DNA of 64,000 bases from Helochares maculicollis (Eukaryota; Arthropoda; Insecta; Coleoptera; Hydrophilidae): assembly GCA_033557835.1 (NCBI GenBank), contig JAWQRO010000050.1, positions 1 through 64,000 of the forward strand. Reading direction: 5' to 3'. Position 1 is the first letter of the stretch. Each line of letters opens with the position of its first letter. The position numbers and the translations under genes are program-made. Shown piece after piece: positions 13,695-25,600 of this stretch. Below the pieces are notes generated by a model. It saw nothing but the letters and a program-made list of their open reading frames with translations, did no database searches and was not told the origin of the DNA.

Positions 13695-15224
13695 TTAGCT
13701 TTTATGCATATGAAAGCCAATTTGCACGACGCACCCTTATCTCACGGTCGTGAATTTTCTCGGTGATGCACCGCGATGGTGAGATATGACTTGGTAAATA
13801 ACCAGGGGGTATCATATGAATTCTGCTGATAGAGCGTAAATATTTGATTGGCGTTCCCTCAATGGTCCCCAAGATAATATATTCGTTTTCGCAAACATTC
13901 AAGATATACCCATTCTGCAGTTTTCAGAGGTAACTGAAAATGAACATCTGTATGTTTGTTTTTGGACAGCAATTTTCCTGCTGCCGCAGTAATGATTTTT
14001 GTTGCATTCTATTGGGTGCAAGGTGACCGTCAAAAAGAGAGGGTGAAACCCCCACCAATGAATTTAGTGTCGGCATAAGTTGTTAGTTTAAAAACAAATC
14101 GTACTATTGATAACTTATACCTGCCCTTGAAAGTACAAATTACTAAATATTTTCCTCGCTGATATAAAATAGAGCCCGTTCTTATAGTCAAAATTCCACA
14201 AGCAATACATATATGATACACGCATGATTGTGTTCTCTTCTGAAAAGACATATTAACACATTTATTGTTAAAAATAATTAAATATTTACACTTGTGTAAT
14301 GTGTCGTATCGTTCCACACTTCCATGTACTCACGACCGTTACACCCAAATATTTGAAGAAACTTATCAGAAATCGCTTTCGTTTAGGGGAACCTACGTAT
14401 GAATACATCACATAATATTTTTCCAGTATTATCATAATCCAGCATATACATAATGCCCTTCTTGTGCTACAACGTCGAGAATGGGAAATTGAAACTCATG
14501 CAGCACTGAAAATAGTTTCATTTCATATGATAGGCGAATACAAAAATATAGAAATTGGTTTGCAGTAAATATTATTCAAACAGGTCGATAATTAAATTAA
14601 TTCGCAACAGAATATGTACGTCGATAACGACACAAATCAACAAGGCAAACAGATAATTTAAACAACTGGGTCAACAATTACCAATGACAAATTGACATGC
14701 ACATAAAAAATATTTTGTTGAAAATACATCCTATTGATCGTCAAGGAAAATAAAATTTGAAACGTTTTATTGATTTTGCACCGAGTATAACAGTGAATAA
14801 TACACTTTTAGGTTTAAATTAATTGTTTCAAGTTGTGAAGTTTGCTAGGTTTTATTTCATCAAAACTCAGCTATAAAAAAAGTAAAAATAATCCTCTCAA
14901 TATCTGGCATAGCCCTTTATTGACACTGAGATATTGACTGAAATTGCTTTATGAACCCTTTTCTAGAATAATAAATGAATTGTAGAACTTGTTATTTGTA
15001 GTTTCAGAATAAGTACTGGAAGGAGTATCATTAAAAATCAACAATAACTTGGATTGCCTTTGAGATGCAAAAATGATAAGAAATCTCAACAAAATTTTGA
15101 ATTAATCTCCTGTTTTTAAAAGAAGTGTAAATGATCATATAATATCTATAGCTTCGCTTGTTTTGTTTGTGGTCCTATTTAAAATAAAATTAAGCCCGAA
15201 TGGCATCGTAATTATTTTTTTATT
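13695..15224. other. Non-coding stretch, possible regulatory island at its start
   Basis: 13695-13910 is unusually GC-rich and contains an octamer-like ATGCATATGA (13704-13713). The remainder is AT-rich with no recognised gene. Confidence 0.4.
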
Positions 15225-15610
15225 CGAGTGGAGGCTTTACTTCGATTGGGCCACCATAAAACATATCTGATTTAGGATTTAAGGTCCATCAGAACATTAC
15301 AAAATAGATTTTTACGAATTTTACAAGCATATGTTGCACGCAAAAGAGTCATCTGCGCTAATTGTTGCTAAACGGTGAAAAAAATTGTCAAAATTGCGAC
15401 AGTAAAAAGAGATGATTTATATACTATTATTATGCGAGCGAATCCCTTTCCATACTGTAACAAATGAATAACGTTCTTCGTTCAGGCATTTATCGATGAG
15501 GGAAACAAAGGAAATAATTTTCCGAAGTAGTAAGCGCCTTTCTTTCATGTCTAGCATGAAGTGCCCGAAAAGCTTCCCTAACATCCTGGTGGACAATTGG
15601 TTTTCTAATT
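15225..15610. repeat. Diverged dispersed repeat, copy 1 (partner at 18.3 kb)
   Basis: Shares with 18280-18700, in the same order and orientation: AATTTTACAAGCATATGTTG, GCACGCAAAAGAGTCATCTG, AACAAATGAATAACGTTCTT, GGCATTTATCGATGAGGGAA, GAAATAATTTTCCG, TTTCATGTCTAGCATGAAGT and CCTGGTGGACAATTGGTTTT. The two copies are clearly homologous but diverged. Confidence 0.7.
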
Positions 15611-16077
15611 TTACTTTGCAAAGATTATTTAAGTTTTCATGTTGTTACAGTGATGTTTTTCTTATTCCCATTCTACGAATAAGTGATAGCGAAAAAACCT
15701 CGGATAAGCTTACAAGGTTCTAAATGTATTCCTATTTTCTACGATATAAGAAAATTAAAAATTTAGCTTCTATATAATCCAGTAAATAATAGACTAGGTG
15801 TAAACAGATCTATAAATAGCTAATTTTGAGTGTTTTTGTGATGTAATATATAATGGAAAACAATAATAAACATCAAGAATTATCTAAATCCCCCAATAAA
15901 AATCTATCAAGAAACAAAAAAGCTTCGTTTACTTGATGGGTGGCAGTACCTTAAAGAACAGGCTTAAAAATATGAGTACAAAAGTATTTCATAAGCACTA
16001 AAAAATCATTATTAAGTCAACATATCTGCATTTTATGAATACGGTCTTATTAAGATAAATATCGCTTGATTTTTGGA

Positions 16078-16366
16078 CTAATCTGTAATAAATCTCAATA
16101 CTTCAGTTTCTAATTCATTATCCGTTTCTCTTAGGTGGCCAATTCGCTTAAGAGCATCTATAGTTTTGTCCCGTGTATCGCCGCCATGTTTAACATTTAG
16201 GAACAATATTAAGCTGTCGATTTTTTGGCTCCACTGCCTAGACAATAAGAAACATTTTAAATTAAAAAAAAAAATACTACAAGTCCCCTGTCTAGTATAA
16301 ATTTTGTATGTACCAATTTTTAATTGCCTTTGCAATGACTTCAAATTTACTACTTTTTAAAGACAT
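16078..16366 (-). CDS. Candidate two-exon small gene, 70 residues, unknown function
   Basis: Exon 1 is 16366-16314 (ATG, MSLKSSKFEVIAKAIKN and part of a Trp codon) and exon 2 is 16237-16078, with a 76-nt intron (GTACAT donor; poly-T tract then GTCTAG acceptor). The joined frame is amphipathic and helical in look: WQWSQKIDSLILFLNVKHGG, RDKTIDALKRIGHLRETDNE and LETEVLRFITD, then TAG. The charge pattern and the exact phase match across a typical insect-size intron favour a real gene. The frame upstream of the Met is also open to about 16477, so the start could lie further 5'. I do not recognise the protein. It could be a small gene, the 3' end of a longer one, or a pseudogene. Confidence 0.45.
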
Positions 16367-16477
16367 AGCATAACTAAAAAATTTGAAATGTGTGCAGATA
16401 CTTCTGGTAGTCCAACATGTCTCAAAGGCTGGTATATATCTACGATTTTTTTCTATTATAGTCGTGTGATCTATCAA

Positions 16478-18279
16478 AATCTGGACGTATTTGTGATCGC
16501 AATACTATTTTTCGCCTAGTAAGAGAGAAATGTAAAAAGTACAGTGTGTCTGCTGATCAATTCGCAATGCAAGATACATATTACAAAAACTAAAAATATA
16601 TTGTCTAAAAGAATTCATGCCAGAATGGCACGATGTCATGCTATTATTAAGTTAATAGTCATACAAAAAATTAATTTTCATAAAAAGCTATAAAATCAAA
16701 AATTGGTAATATTTAATTTTTTAATGAAAAACTTAGGACGAATTGTTGCTAAGGTATTGCATCGTCATTTTTTTATTAAGAAATCTAGAAAGATACTATG
16801 TATTATTTGTGTAGTTTAGTTAATATTTTTTATAAAATAAAGATAGATACTACGGTTTAAGATGCTTAAACATTTGTTACAGATCTTTTATATTTGATTT
16901 GTAACTTTTCGAACTTTTATAGAAACTACATAAAGTTCAATTTCTTATGGAATGAGACCTAGGTAAAGCATACGAATTATAGGAATTTAGATAGAGTTCA
17001 AGAATTTACCCATGGATTCACACATACGATATGGATTAGTTGTTCTTATGCATTTGATTTTAATAATCTAACAGATCAAAGTTCTTCTTCGATCATAGCA
17101 ACTAAAACTAAATAAGTACTCAATTTTTAACTGATAAATAATAAATGCGACAAGGAGTATAAAATATGAAAGAATTGTAAACATATTTAGGCAGTAATGC
17201 GTGGCAATTACAAATTTGAATTTTGCTAGGTTGCTTAATAATTAATAATAGACTCCTTTGACTTCTTCCATGTCAGAAAAAAATGAGGGGGGAATTGTGG
17301 TGTGAAAAATGAACACAAATATAGCTGTAGGATGATAGGAAGAATTAATTTATCCAGCAACTATGTCCATTGGTAAAGAGTACATCATCCGGATATACAT
17401 AAATGACGCAGAATATTGTTGCATATACATAAATTCCAACAATTTACTAAATTTATTGTTCCTAGTTTAAAAAAGTAATCTATGTTGAAGTTGTTTTGAT
17501 GATTAATTGCTCTTGTAAAAATGATGGGTTTTTTTGTTTTTTGCAAAACGATTTTTAGACGCAATAGATGCTAGTTTCCAAATTTTACACCAACAATAGA
17601 TATCATTTTATTTAGTTTGTTCTAAAAGCTATATGTAACAAAAAAAAATTTACATAAAATCATGTCTATAGTCATTAATAAAAATTAGCTCTTTTAAAAC
17701 CTTGTTAGGAAAACCAATCGAAAGCTTAGACAGTAACCTTCTAAAATTTAAACAAGATACTGTCGATACAGTTGGTTTTAGAATGTTTTTGCTGCAATGT
17801 ACACTGGCTAGGATAAATCTAAATGTTTCAAAGTAAATACCAAAAATAGTAGCTGGACGAAGTTATGCATGCGGATATCTGGTTTAGAACACAACATTGA
17901 TGTTTATACATCGCGCAAACAAATCTGTTGAGCGTAGTTGTATTTGAAACCAATATTTTTTATATTTGGTAAATACGTGTGGAAATACCAATTTTATCAA
18001 AAACCAAAATATTTCATAAACAAATATACTTAATAAATAGATTAAGAAATGATAATTGAAAATACTCCTTCTTCTAATTGACATATATTGATAAAATAAT
18101 GCAAAATTTTAGGTATGAAAATAATCTTCAGAAATGCGTCCCCGTTGCATTTAAAATAAATAAAAAAATTCTAATTGTTTCGTATTGATTTTTTCGGATT
18201 TGCCGAGAGCCTAAATTGGTGGTTTCAGCCCACAAAATCCGAAACAAGGGGGAGCGCCTATTTATTGAGACATTCTAAA
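16478..18279. other. Non-coding stretch
   Basis: Very AT-rich. Only short frames without motifs are present on either strand. I see nothing in it. Confidence 0.5.
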
Positions 18280-18700
18280 TGCGCTTCATTTTCGTATTGG
18301 ATTTATGGCGCGGGGTCCCCCAGAACGAATAGATTTTCACAAATTTTACAAACATCACGTGTTGCACGCAAATGAGCCATCTGTGCTAATTTTCATCCGA
18401 GGAAACAAAAAATAGCCGCGATGCAATTTATTACCACATTAAAAACAGGTGTTAGATAAACCTGAACGAACTGTGGATGAGCGAATGTCTTCGTATCATA
18501 ACAAATAAATAGCGTTCTTCAATCGGGCATTTATCAATGAAAAGGACATGGAATTCTAAAAACACAGGAAGTGAAGGAAATGATTTTCCGTGGAAGTAAA
18601 TCCCCTACCTTCATGTCTTGTATGATGTGCTGGAAAAGGCCGCCTAAGGCCCCGGTGGACTCCCGCTCAATTTGGTTTTCCATTGGGAAGCCAGTTACAT
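18280..18700. repeat. Diverged dispersed repeat, copy 2 (partner at 15.2 kb)
   Basis: Matches: AATTTTACAAACATCACGTG, TTGCACGCAAATGAGCCATC, AACAAATAAATAGCGTTCTT, GGCATTTATCAATGAAAAGG, GGAAATGATTTTCCG and CCTTCATGTCTTGTATGATG. On the - strand it carries a 79-codon frame (18534-18773) with QHIIQDMKVGDLLPRKIISF. Copy 1 keeps the same frame locally. Confidence 0.7.
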
Positions 18701-18773
18701 CCAAAAATTCAAACGAAATTCTCTGAAAATCCTTCAGCACTATAAATACACGAACTTCACCGTCTAAAACCAC

Positions 18774-19577
18774 ACAGGATACACTATTTTTCCCCGATGT
18801 AAAAACATGTCAAGTGTTCCTGGATCATTACTGTGTTGTATTTTGGGCTGGATTTCGAGTAACACCTTTACCCTTCACAACAAAAACTACTCACACGAAC
18901 AATACGGGCATAATACTGATGAGTTTAATACATCCGTCACTTCAATATTCACTTTATAAACATGCGATTTTAGAAAATAATCACACCGCTACCTAAACAA
19001 ACATCCACCATTACGGAGAAGATCTCCGTATGTTTTCGTTCTATAACTTAAACTCCCCCTTTGGTCATAAAACGCAGCTGTCATTGCAAGTAGCGACATC
19101 TACTCCTTAGCACATAACACCAGAACGTCGATGCCTGTTGTAGATGGAAATTATGGAGAAATCTCGATTGGTGCTGCTACCTATGTATGAAATCGAAAAA
19201 TTATCAAAACAAGACTGTTTGTTAGGCAACCTGCACCGCAATAGTTTTTCCTCTCAGGTTTTGCAGAGCTCCTAGGGACTTTGCTGTGAGCTAAGGTACT
19301 CAAATCTGAGTAAGTAGGACACCCTGCTCTTATGTTACGAATATGTATGTAAGAGCGCGAACGACATCATACAGAGAGAGAAAAATATCTATATCAGATA
19401 ATTTGAACCAATCAAGATCAATTTTGTAAAGCAGTTTCCTGCGTATTACCAACATAAAGTAAAATTCATAGTCTGAAAACAGGAATTAATCAAAACATAA
19501 CCTCAATCCGTTTTGTGAACTCAAAGGCATTTCTTATATGTAATTTTCTAAGAATAAATTTAATAAAAATTTTTAAA
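18774..19577. other. CNOT10 upstream region
   Basis: Should hold the CNOT10 promoter and 5' UTR. There is a GAGAGAGAAAA purine run at 19372-19382, and no obvious TATA element that I would call. The transcription start cannot be placed from sequence alone. Confidence 0.4.
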
Positions 19578-19669
19578 ATGTGTGACAAAGAAGAATTGGA
19601 AAAGTCTGTTGATATCGTATCTGATCAGGAGAGAGAATACGCTCAGAACGCTTTAAATGAATTTAACAA
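19578..19669 (+). CDS. CNOT10: CNOT10 coding exon 1
   Basis: Starts at ATG 19578 and encodes about 30 acidic N-terminal residues, including SDQEREYAQNAL, which aligns with the TDQEKEL stretch of vertebrate CNOT10. It ends in phase 2 before a consensus GTAAGTAC donor at 19670. The start is the only ATG ahead of the conserved block. Confidence 0.9.
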
Positions 19670-22600
19670 GTAAGTACTTCATTCTTCGATCACCTCTTTT
19701 TGAACGCCGATTTTTAATATTAATAGCATTAAATAAAAGTAGGAAGTTGTGTATTTTACAACTTTTATACATTCACTTGTATTATACGAAGTATAGCAAA
19801 GGAACGATATTGTTGTCATGACAAAATCATTTCGTTTTAAGGGCTCCTGAATACATTTCAACCATTTTTAGGCATGTAGTCAGAGCCACATGATATCGCT
19901 AAGGCTGCTTAAGATACAGAAACAAAATTGGCATACGGCTATTATTACAAAATCTGTATTAACTTCTGGTATATGCAGGACCATTGCTTAAAAAATCAAT
20001 TAAACTAGTTATTAAAGCTATTGAGTTTTAATTTTGTACTAGAGTACACCATGATTCAATTTGTATTACTATGAATTTCAAAATTTTCCTATAATAAGGA
20101 ATTACGATTACTTCAAGAACAAGGATTTGCTTAGCTGTGATTCCCCCACTCCACGAAAAATTCGCTTGTTCATCTCTCGTGCAGTGGATATGCATTAAAG
20201 AATAAATATGCTTAAAATCTGAAAAGTGTACTGAGTTGGGTCAAGATTGTATTAGGATTTTTAATTCATTCAAAGATTAGTATGTAATGGCTTATCTCAT
20301 TGAAGCTGTACATTTAACAAGTAAGGAAAGCTTATTAGATTCATGTTGTGTTTGTACTTTCCTATTATTATTCCTTACATATTTGCGGCAAACGACAGCT
20401 AAATTCATTTCGTATTGAAAAAGAAACCGTATTTTCACAGTCGTTTTATTTTTTTACTTAATTTAATTTGTTTGTATAGGGGTTCTAGTACACACTTTAA
20501 TTTTTCTTATTAGGCATTCCCTCGCTTTGCTCCCTTATTACTAACAGAGTGGAAATTAACCTACTTAAAAAGTCTAAAATGTTATCTGTTGCTGCTTAAT
20601 GTATTCATAATGGGCACTAGAAAAATCTTGCAATATGATATTATCCAATTTGACTATATCTGGCATCTAATGTAAAAAATTATAGTGTCCATATTATATG
20701 AGCTGCAATTATGAAAATTGGTATAACACTATTATCACGAAATCAAAGATCTATATCAATTTTAAGGACATGCAGGGCCGTTAGAAATATCTGTTTACTT
20801 ACAGTTTTAAATTTTTCAAAATAAATAAGTTATTAAAATAGTTATTGAATAATCATTTTGAACATACCTTAACAACTGCTTAAAAATTAGTAAACACAAA
20901 ATTTCAATTTTATATTAAGCGAACCGTTGGGTGAAAACTAGATAGTGACTATCTAATATCAGATTTTACTAAAATAACTATACTATAGTATTGCATTTTT
21001 TGTTCTATAGTAAATCTACAATAATTTCCTTTTGCTAATCATTCTTTCTTCTAACAAAAGCATGAATTAATAGTGGGGCTACCTTAAAGAATGAATATCT
21101 GAATATCCTTAAATCTTCTAAATTCTAATTTGTCATTTTGTGATTTTATCACATTTTGAAATTATATGTTTAAGTGTATTCGTTTTTAATGCATCTGTAT
21201 TCTGCAAAGGATGAGCAAGGAAATACTAAGTAAATGTAGTTTTTTTAGTTTCTTGATGTGTTCGTATGTGTCTACTACAAGTATATTTTTAAATTCTTTA
21301 AAAATAAAAACAAGTAATTAAGTAGTTTAAGGAAGACAACTAGTAAAGTTAATTCTCTTGATGAAAAATTAAATGTTTTCCTAAGATAATCATATTTTTT
21401 AAAGAATAATGTATATTTGCTCCCATCGAAAATATAAGAATTTTATTTCCATAATTGTGTATTTTTGTTGCTAATCGAAAACTTGAATTACCAGAGTAGT
21501 TACGATATAAATATGTTTTGGACGTAAGATGCATTAAGGGAATACACCAATTAAAAGCCTAAATTTTATCTACACAGAATTTTTAAATTTTGCAAATATG
21601 CTTGAAGCGTGCTCATTTTTTAATGCATTTCCCCCTCACTTTAGATAAGTAAATTTAGAATCAAGCTTTTAGTATCCATAATCAAAATATTTAGTTTTGC
21701 TTCATTTGGAAATTAAAATAATCGACTTTCCATACATTTTATGTAACATTAGAAATGTTTGAATTTGAATTTTCACCGTTTTATTGAACATCAGCAAAAA
21801 ATTGCAAACAAGTGAACAGAAATCACCGCAAACAACAAATATCTATCTCAATTGAGTATTATTTGTTCCTATTAAATATATGGTATGTTCTTATTAATAT
21901 TAATATCATATATACAACGTAAGTTACAACCGCTATATATATATATAAAAAGAATCTTCATTTAATATTGCAGCTGCTTAAAGTGTTTTAAAATTATCTT
22001 ATGTGTAAATAATTGAATGTAAGAATTTTTAAAATTCTACTTTCAACTAAGAAAACTTATTTAAGCTTCTTAACTCTAGAAACATTCTTTATAACTTCTT
22101 TCGCTTGTAATTTAATATCTTACAGTCAGCAACATTACTTTGAATAATTAGTCGGTTTTCTAATAGAAATACTTGACAAAACGCCATGTGCATGGATATG
22201 ACAAATCTTTAAACAAATGAAAAACAAATGCATATAAAGTGTTTTCTAAATAAATGAGTTTATAAACAAATAATAAAATAAAAAAAGGCATCATTCCTCC
22301 TGAAGAGTACTACTCAAGCGCTATATTCGATAATGTGAAGAAAATACATTTAATACAAGAATTATGATATGATATTTTTACATTTTCATGAAAAATAATT
22401 AGTACTAGCATAGATTGCATTCCAATGAAATTATAAAAATCCACTAGGGTTTATACACACATGTGTATGGGATATATGCCAATAACATCCCAGATTTCTT
22501 TTTAAATATCTTATCCACTTAATAACTGTTGCTCTACAGTAATCTCATTATATTGTGGTATATTCCTAAAAATACCATTAATTTTCTCTTCACAATGTAC

Positions 22601-25600
22601 AACAGCTTAATGAACATACCAAATGGAAACTAAATTCATGGTTCAAAACCATTTTTCAGAGGCAATTATTTAGGATGCCTGCAAAATATAAATAAGTTGG
22701 ACAACCGCTCTTATGATTTCAAAGTGGCCCATAACAAGGCAGCAGCAGAGTACTATAAGAATGATTTGAAGAAAATAGACAATTTTCAAAAAAGTTTGAA
22801 TAGCATTTTTCATCAGTTTCACATGAGACTAGAAAAACTAGATGACGTTGACCACTGTGCTGCATATTTCAACCAAGCCTTACTCATGTACCACCAGCGA
22901 CAGTACACCTCAGCCTTGCGAGTAATAGACAGGGTTTATAAATTTATTGAACCCATGGGTAAGCATATGTTATATTATCGTTCATTTACTACCAAATGTT
23001 TGTTATTTTACTTTTCTTGCTCCAAAACAATTATTTTGTGACATACTCCAAATGTTTAAAAATTTGTTTTCCAGATGAAAATTTAGCTCGCCAAGTTGGT
23101 TTGTTAGCCATTGAATTAAAACTATGCATTCGACAACCTGAAAAGGCGCTGTGTCTCATTACTTATTTAGAAAATCACATAATCCATGGCTGCAACACCA
23201 ACATAAAAACATCACTGAAATTACCAAGGCAAAATGAAAAGGAACAGAAAGAAAAAAAGGCCTCCCCTTCACCTATAAGCCCTGCAAACGAGTTGTTTTT
23301 AAAAAAATTAACTAAGTACAGAATTAAATGCTATTTATTAAATCACACATTAAACATCGCACAAAAGGAAATCCAGACACTCCTCAATATTGATAAACAG
23401 GTAAGTTCCAATCAAAAATTGGAATCATATTTTCATAAAATTTGTTTTAAATTTGATATTTTATTCTTAAATCTATATAATATATGTGTTTTTAAAATAT
23501 TTTATATATTTGAAATTTAAAGATGGTGCGTATAATTGACTCATTTTAGAAGCAATTCGTGTAATTTTACAGTTCTTCAATATTGTTTAAACAAATCACT
23601 CAGTCAAACCAATTTACTTGGTATGTCATATTATAAAGTTGAATTATTTTCAGTTTTGTGAATTAAGACTTTGCATCAGAGGAAGAAAATTGTATTAAAA
23701 TAATTAAGTAGGTTGTTATCCCACCTATAATCTGTAAGCAGAATAAAAAGTGCATTAGATTATCTGCCATATCTAAAATATTTATGAATAAGTAATAGTT
23801 CCATCCAAGTTTGCCCAAAGAAATGAAATGGAATGAAAGAAACACTTACTGAAAACACTAGGGTGTAATCAATGGGAAAAAATCCTGCTGCGCTGAATTG
23901 CAAATTTTCATTTGCAATTTGCAAAGAGAACATTTCAATTTGATCCTTGACATCATCTTCTGAATATTCTATTTGGTGCAATAACCGCCCTGTATTACTT
24001 GCCTGCAAAGAGACCGACTGTTACTGATTTGAAGGGAATATCCTTATAAAGCAACATATTTACGATCGTGTACATGTGATTTTACACAGCTTGAAACAAG
24101 AGAATGTTTTACTAAGGATATTTCTATTATTTTGTAGACAATACTGTTCGACTAGAATTTAAGTTCACTGCACTTAGCGTCTGTCAGTCTTACCTCTTCT
24201 ACTGTAGAATGGCAAACATAACATATATACAAGACTTCAATAATATAAGTTCCACATGTAGCCACATAACCAAGTAGCAGGAAATAGTTCAAATCTCGCA
24301 TTGTACTGACTTCAATGGTAAAGGAGTAAAAACACACAGTGATGGATATAAAAGACACAGTAAAACCAAACAAATTTGCAATCCCAAAGACTACATTGAT
24401 TCCTTTTGCAATTTTGGTCAATTCATGATGTAAAAAGCACACCACCCTCAAAGTCCTTAGCTTTGTGCCAGTTAGTATAATTTTATGTACTGTGCTCACT
24501 TCTGAAAACTCTGCAGAATCATTTAACAAAGCTTTAATGTGTTCATTTATCATAGCAAACCGATTCTTTACTAAGTTTATGTAAGTTGTTTGCTGCTGCA
24601 CTATCCCCACATAAGCTATAAATGGAAAATAGAGTGAAATGTTGAATCCAACTAGTTTAAGTTTAAGAGCTCTGTTAGGCGATTTCAGCTGTATCCATAT
24701 AAGCAATACGACAATTCCGATGTGTTTTAATATGTTTCGTTTGATTTTTTTTCGTAATGGCTCATAAGATATTGTTACCCCTAATAACTGCATTTTTTCA
24801 TCGGTTTTCACAATATTGTTTAATAATTTTATGTACTCCTCGCTGTAATAACTACTACTGATCCAGCTGGCTACCAGTTGAGCTGCAGTGGCAACACTTT
24901 GCATGATGTCTGTTACCAAAAGCAGATATGGTTCTATTGTTTCTGCTGATCTTGCTAATATTGATGAAATTGTCAGTGCAATGTAGGACACTGCAATTAC
25001 GGTTTGCCGATATTTAACTATGTTTGATAATGTGCATTCAGTTGAGTTGAATTGAAATGGAACTAAGCCTAGCCACTTGCAGAGAGACAATAAAGGCATT
25101 ATGGATTCAAAGAAGGTCATTTGAGGCATTTTTAAGTGTAGTTAATAATTGTATATTCTTATGAGTTTAAGTATTATGCATCAACTGTCAGTTTAGAGCT
25201 TGAAGAGGAAAGTTAGTCCGTCGATTAATTAAGATTGTAATAAGCGAAAACAATTTGCTTAGCTCAATTAGTAAGTAAAATAAACAAGTGGAGTTGGTTG
25301 GTTCAACTACCAATTAATAATGCATGTGATTGCTTACTTTGTCAACTCAGGATATAAAATAAAAACTCCTATTAATTAGAGAGCATGAAGACAATTAATT
25401 ATTTTGCCAAGACTTCTAATTGCACATGTAATTTTTAATGTTGCTATCTTTAATATTTATCGTGAATGCAAATATCACAGTATAAATGCACAAAAACTTT
25501 GCTTCATGCAGATGATACCAAAGGATTTTGAAAAGATCAAATAAGTCATCAGCAAAAAACTATAGGATGGTGGTATATTTTGGATGGTTGTTGAAGTGAA

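Noticed and set aside
22996..23520. Separate small gene starting in CNOT10 intron 2
   Set aside because: Only the part from 23075 to 23400 is coding, as CNOT10 exon 3. The rest is intron read-through.
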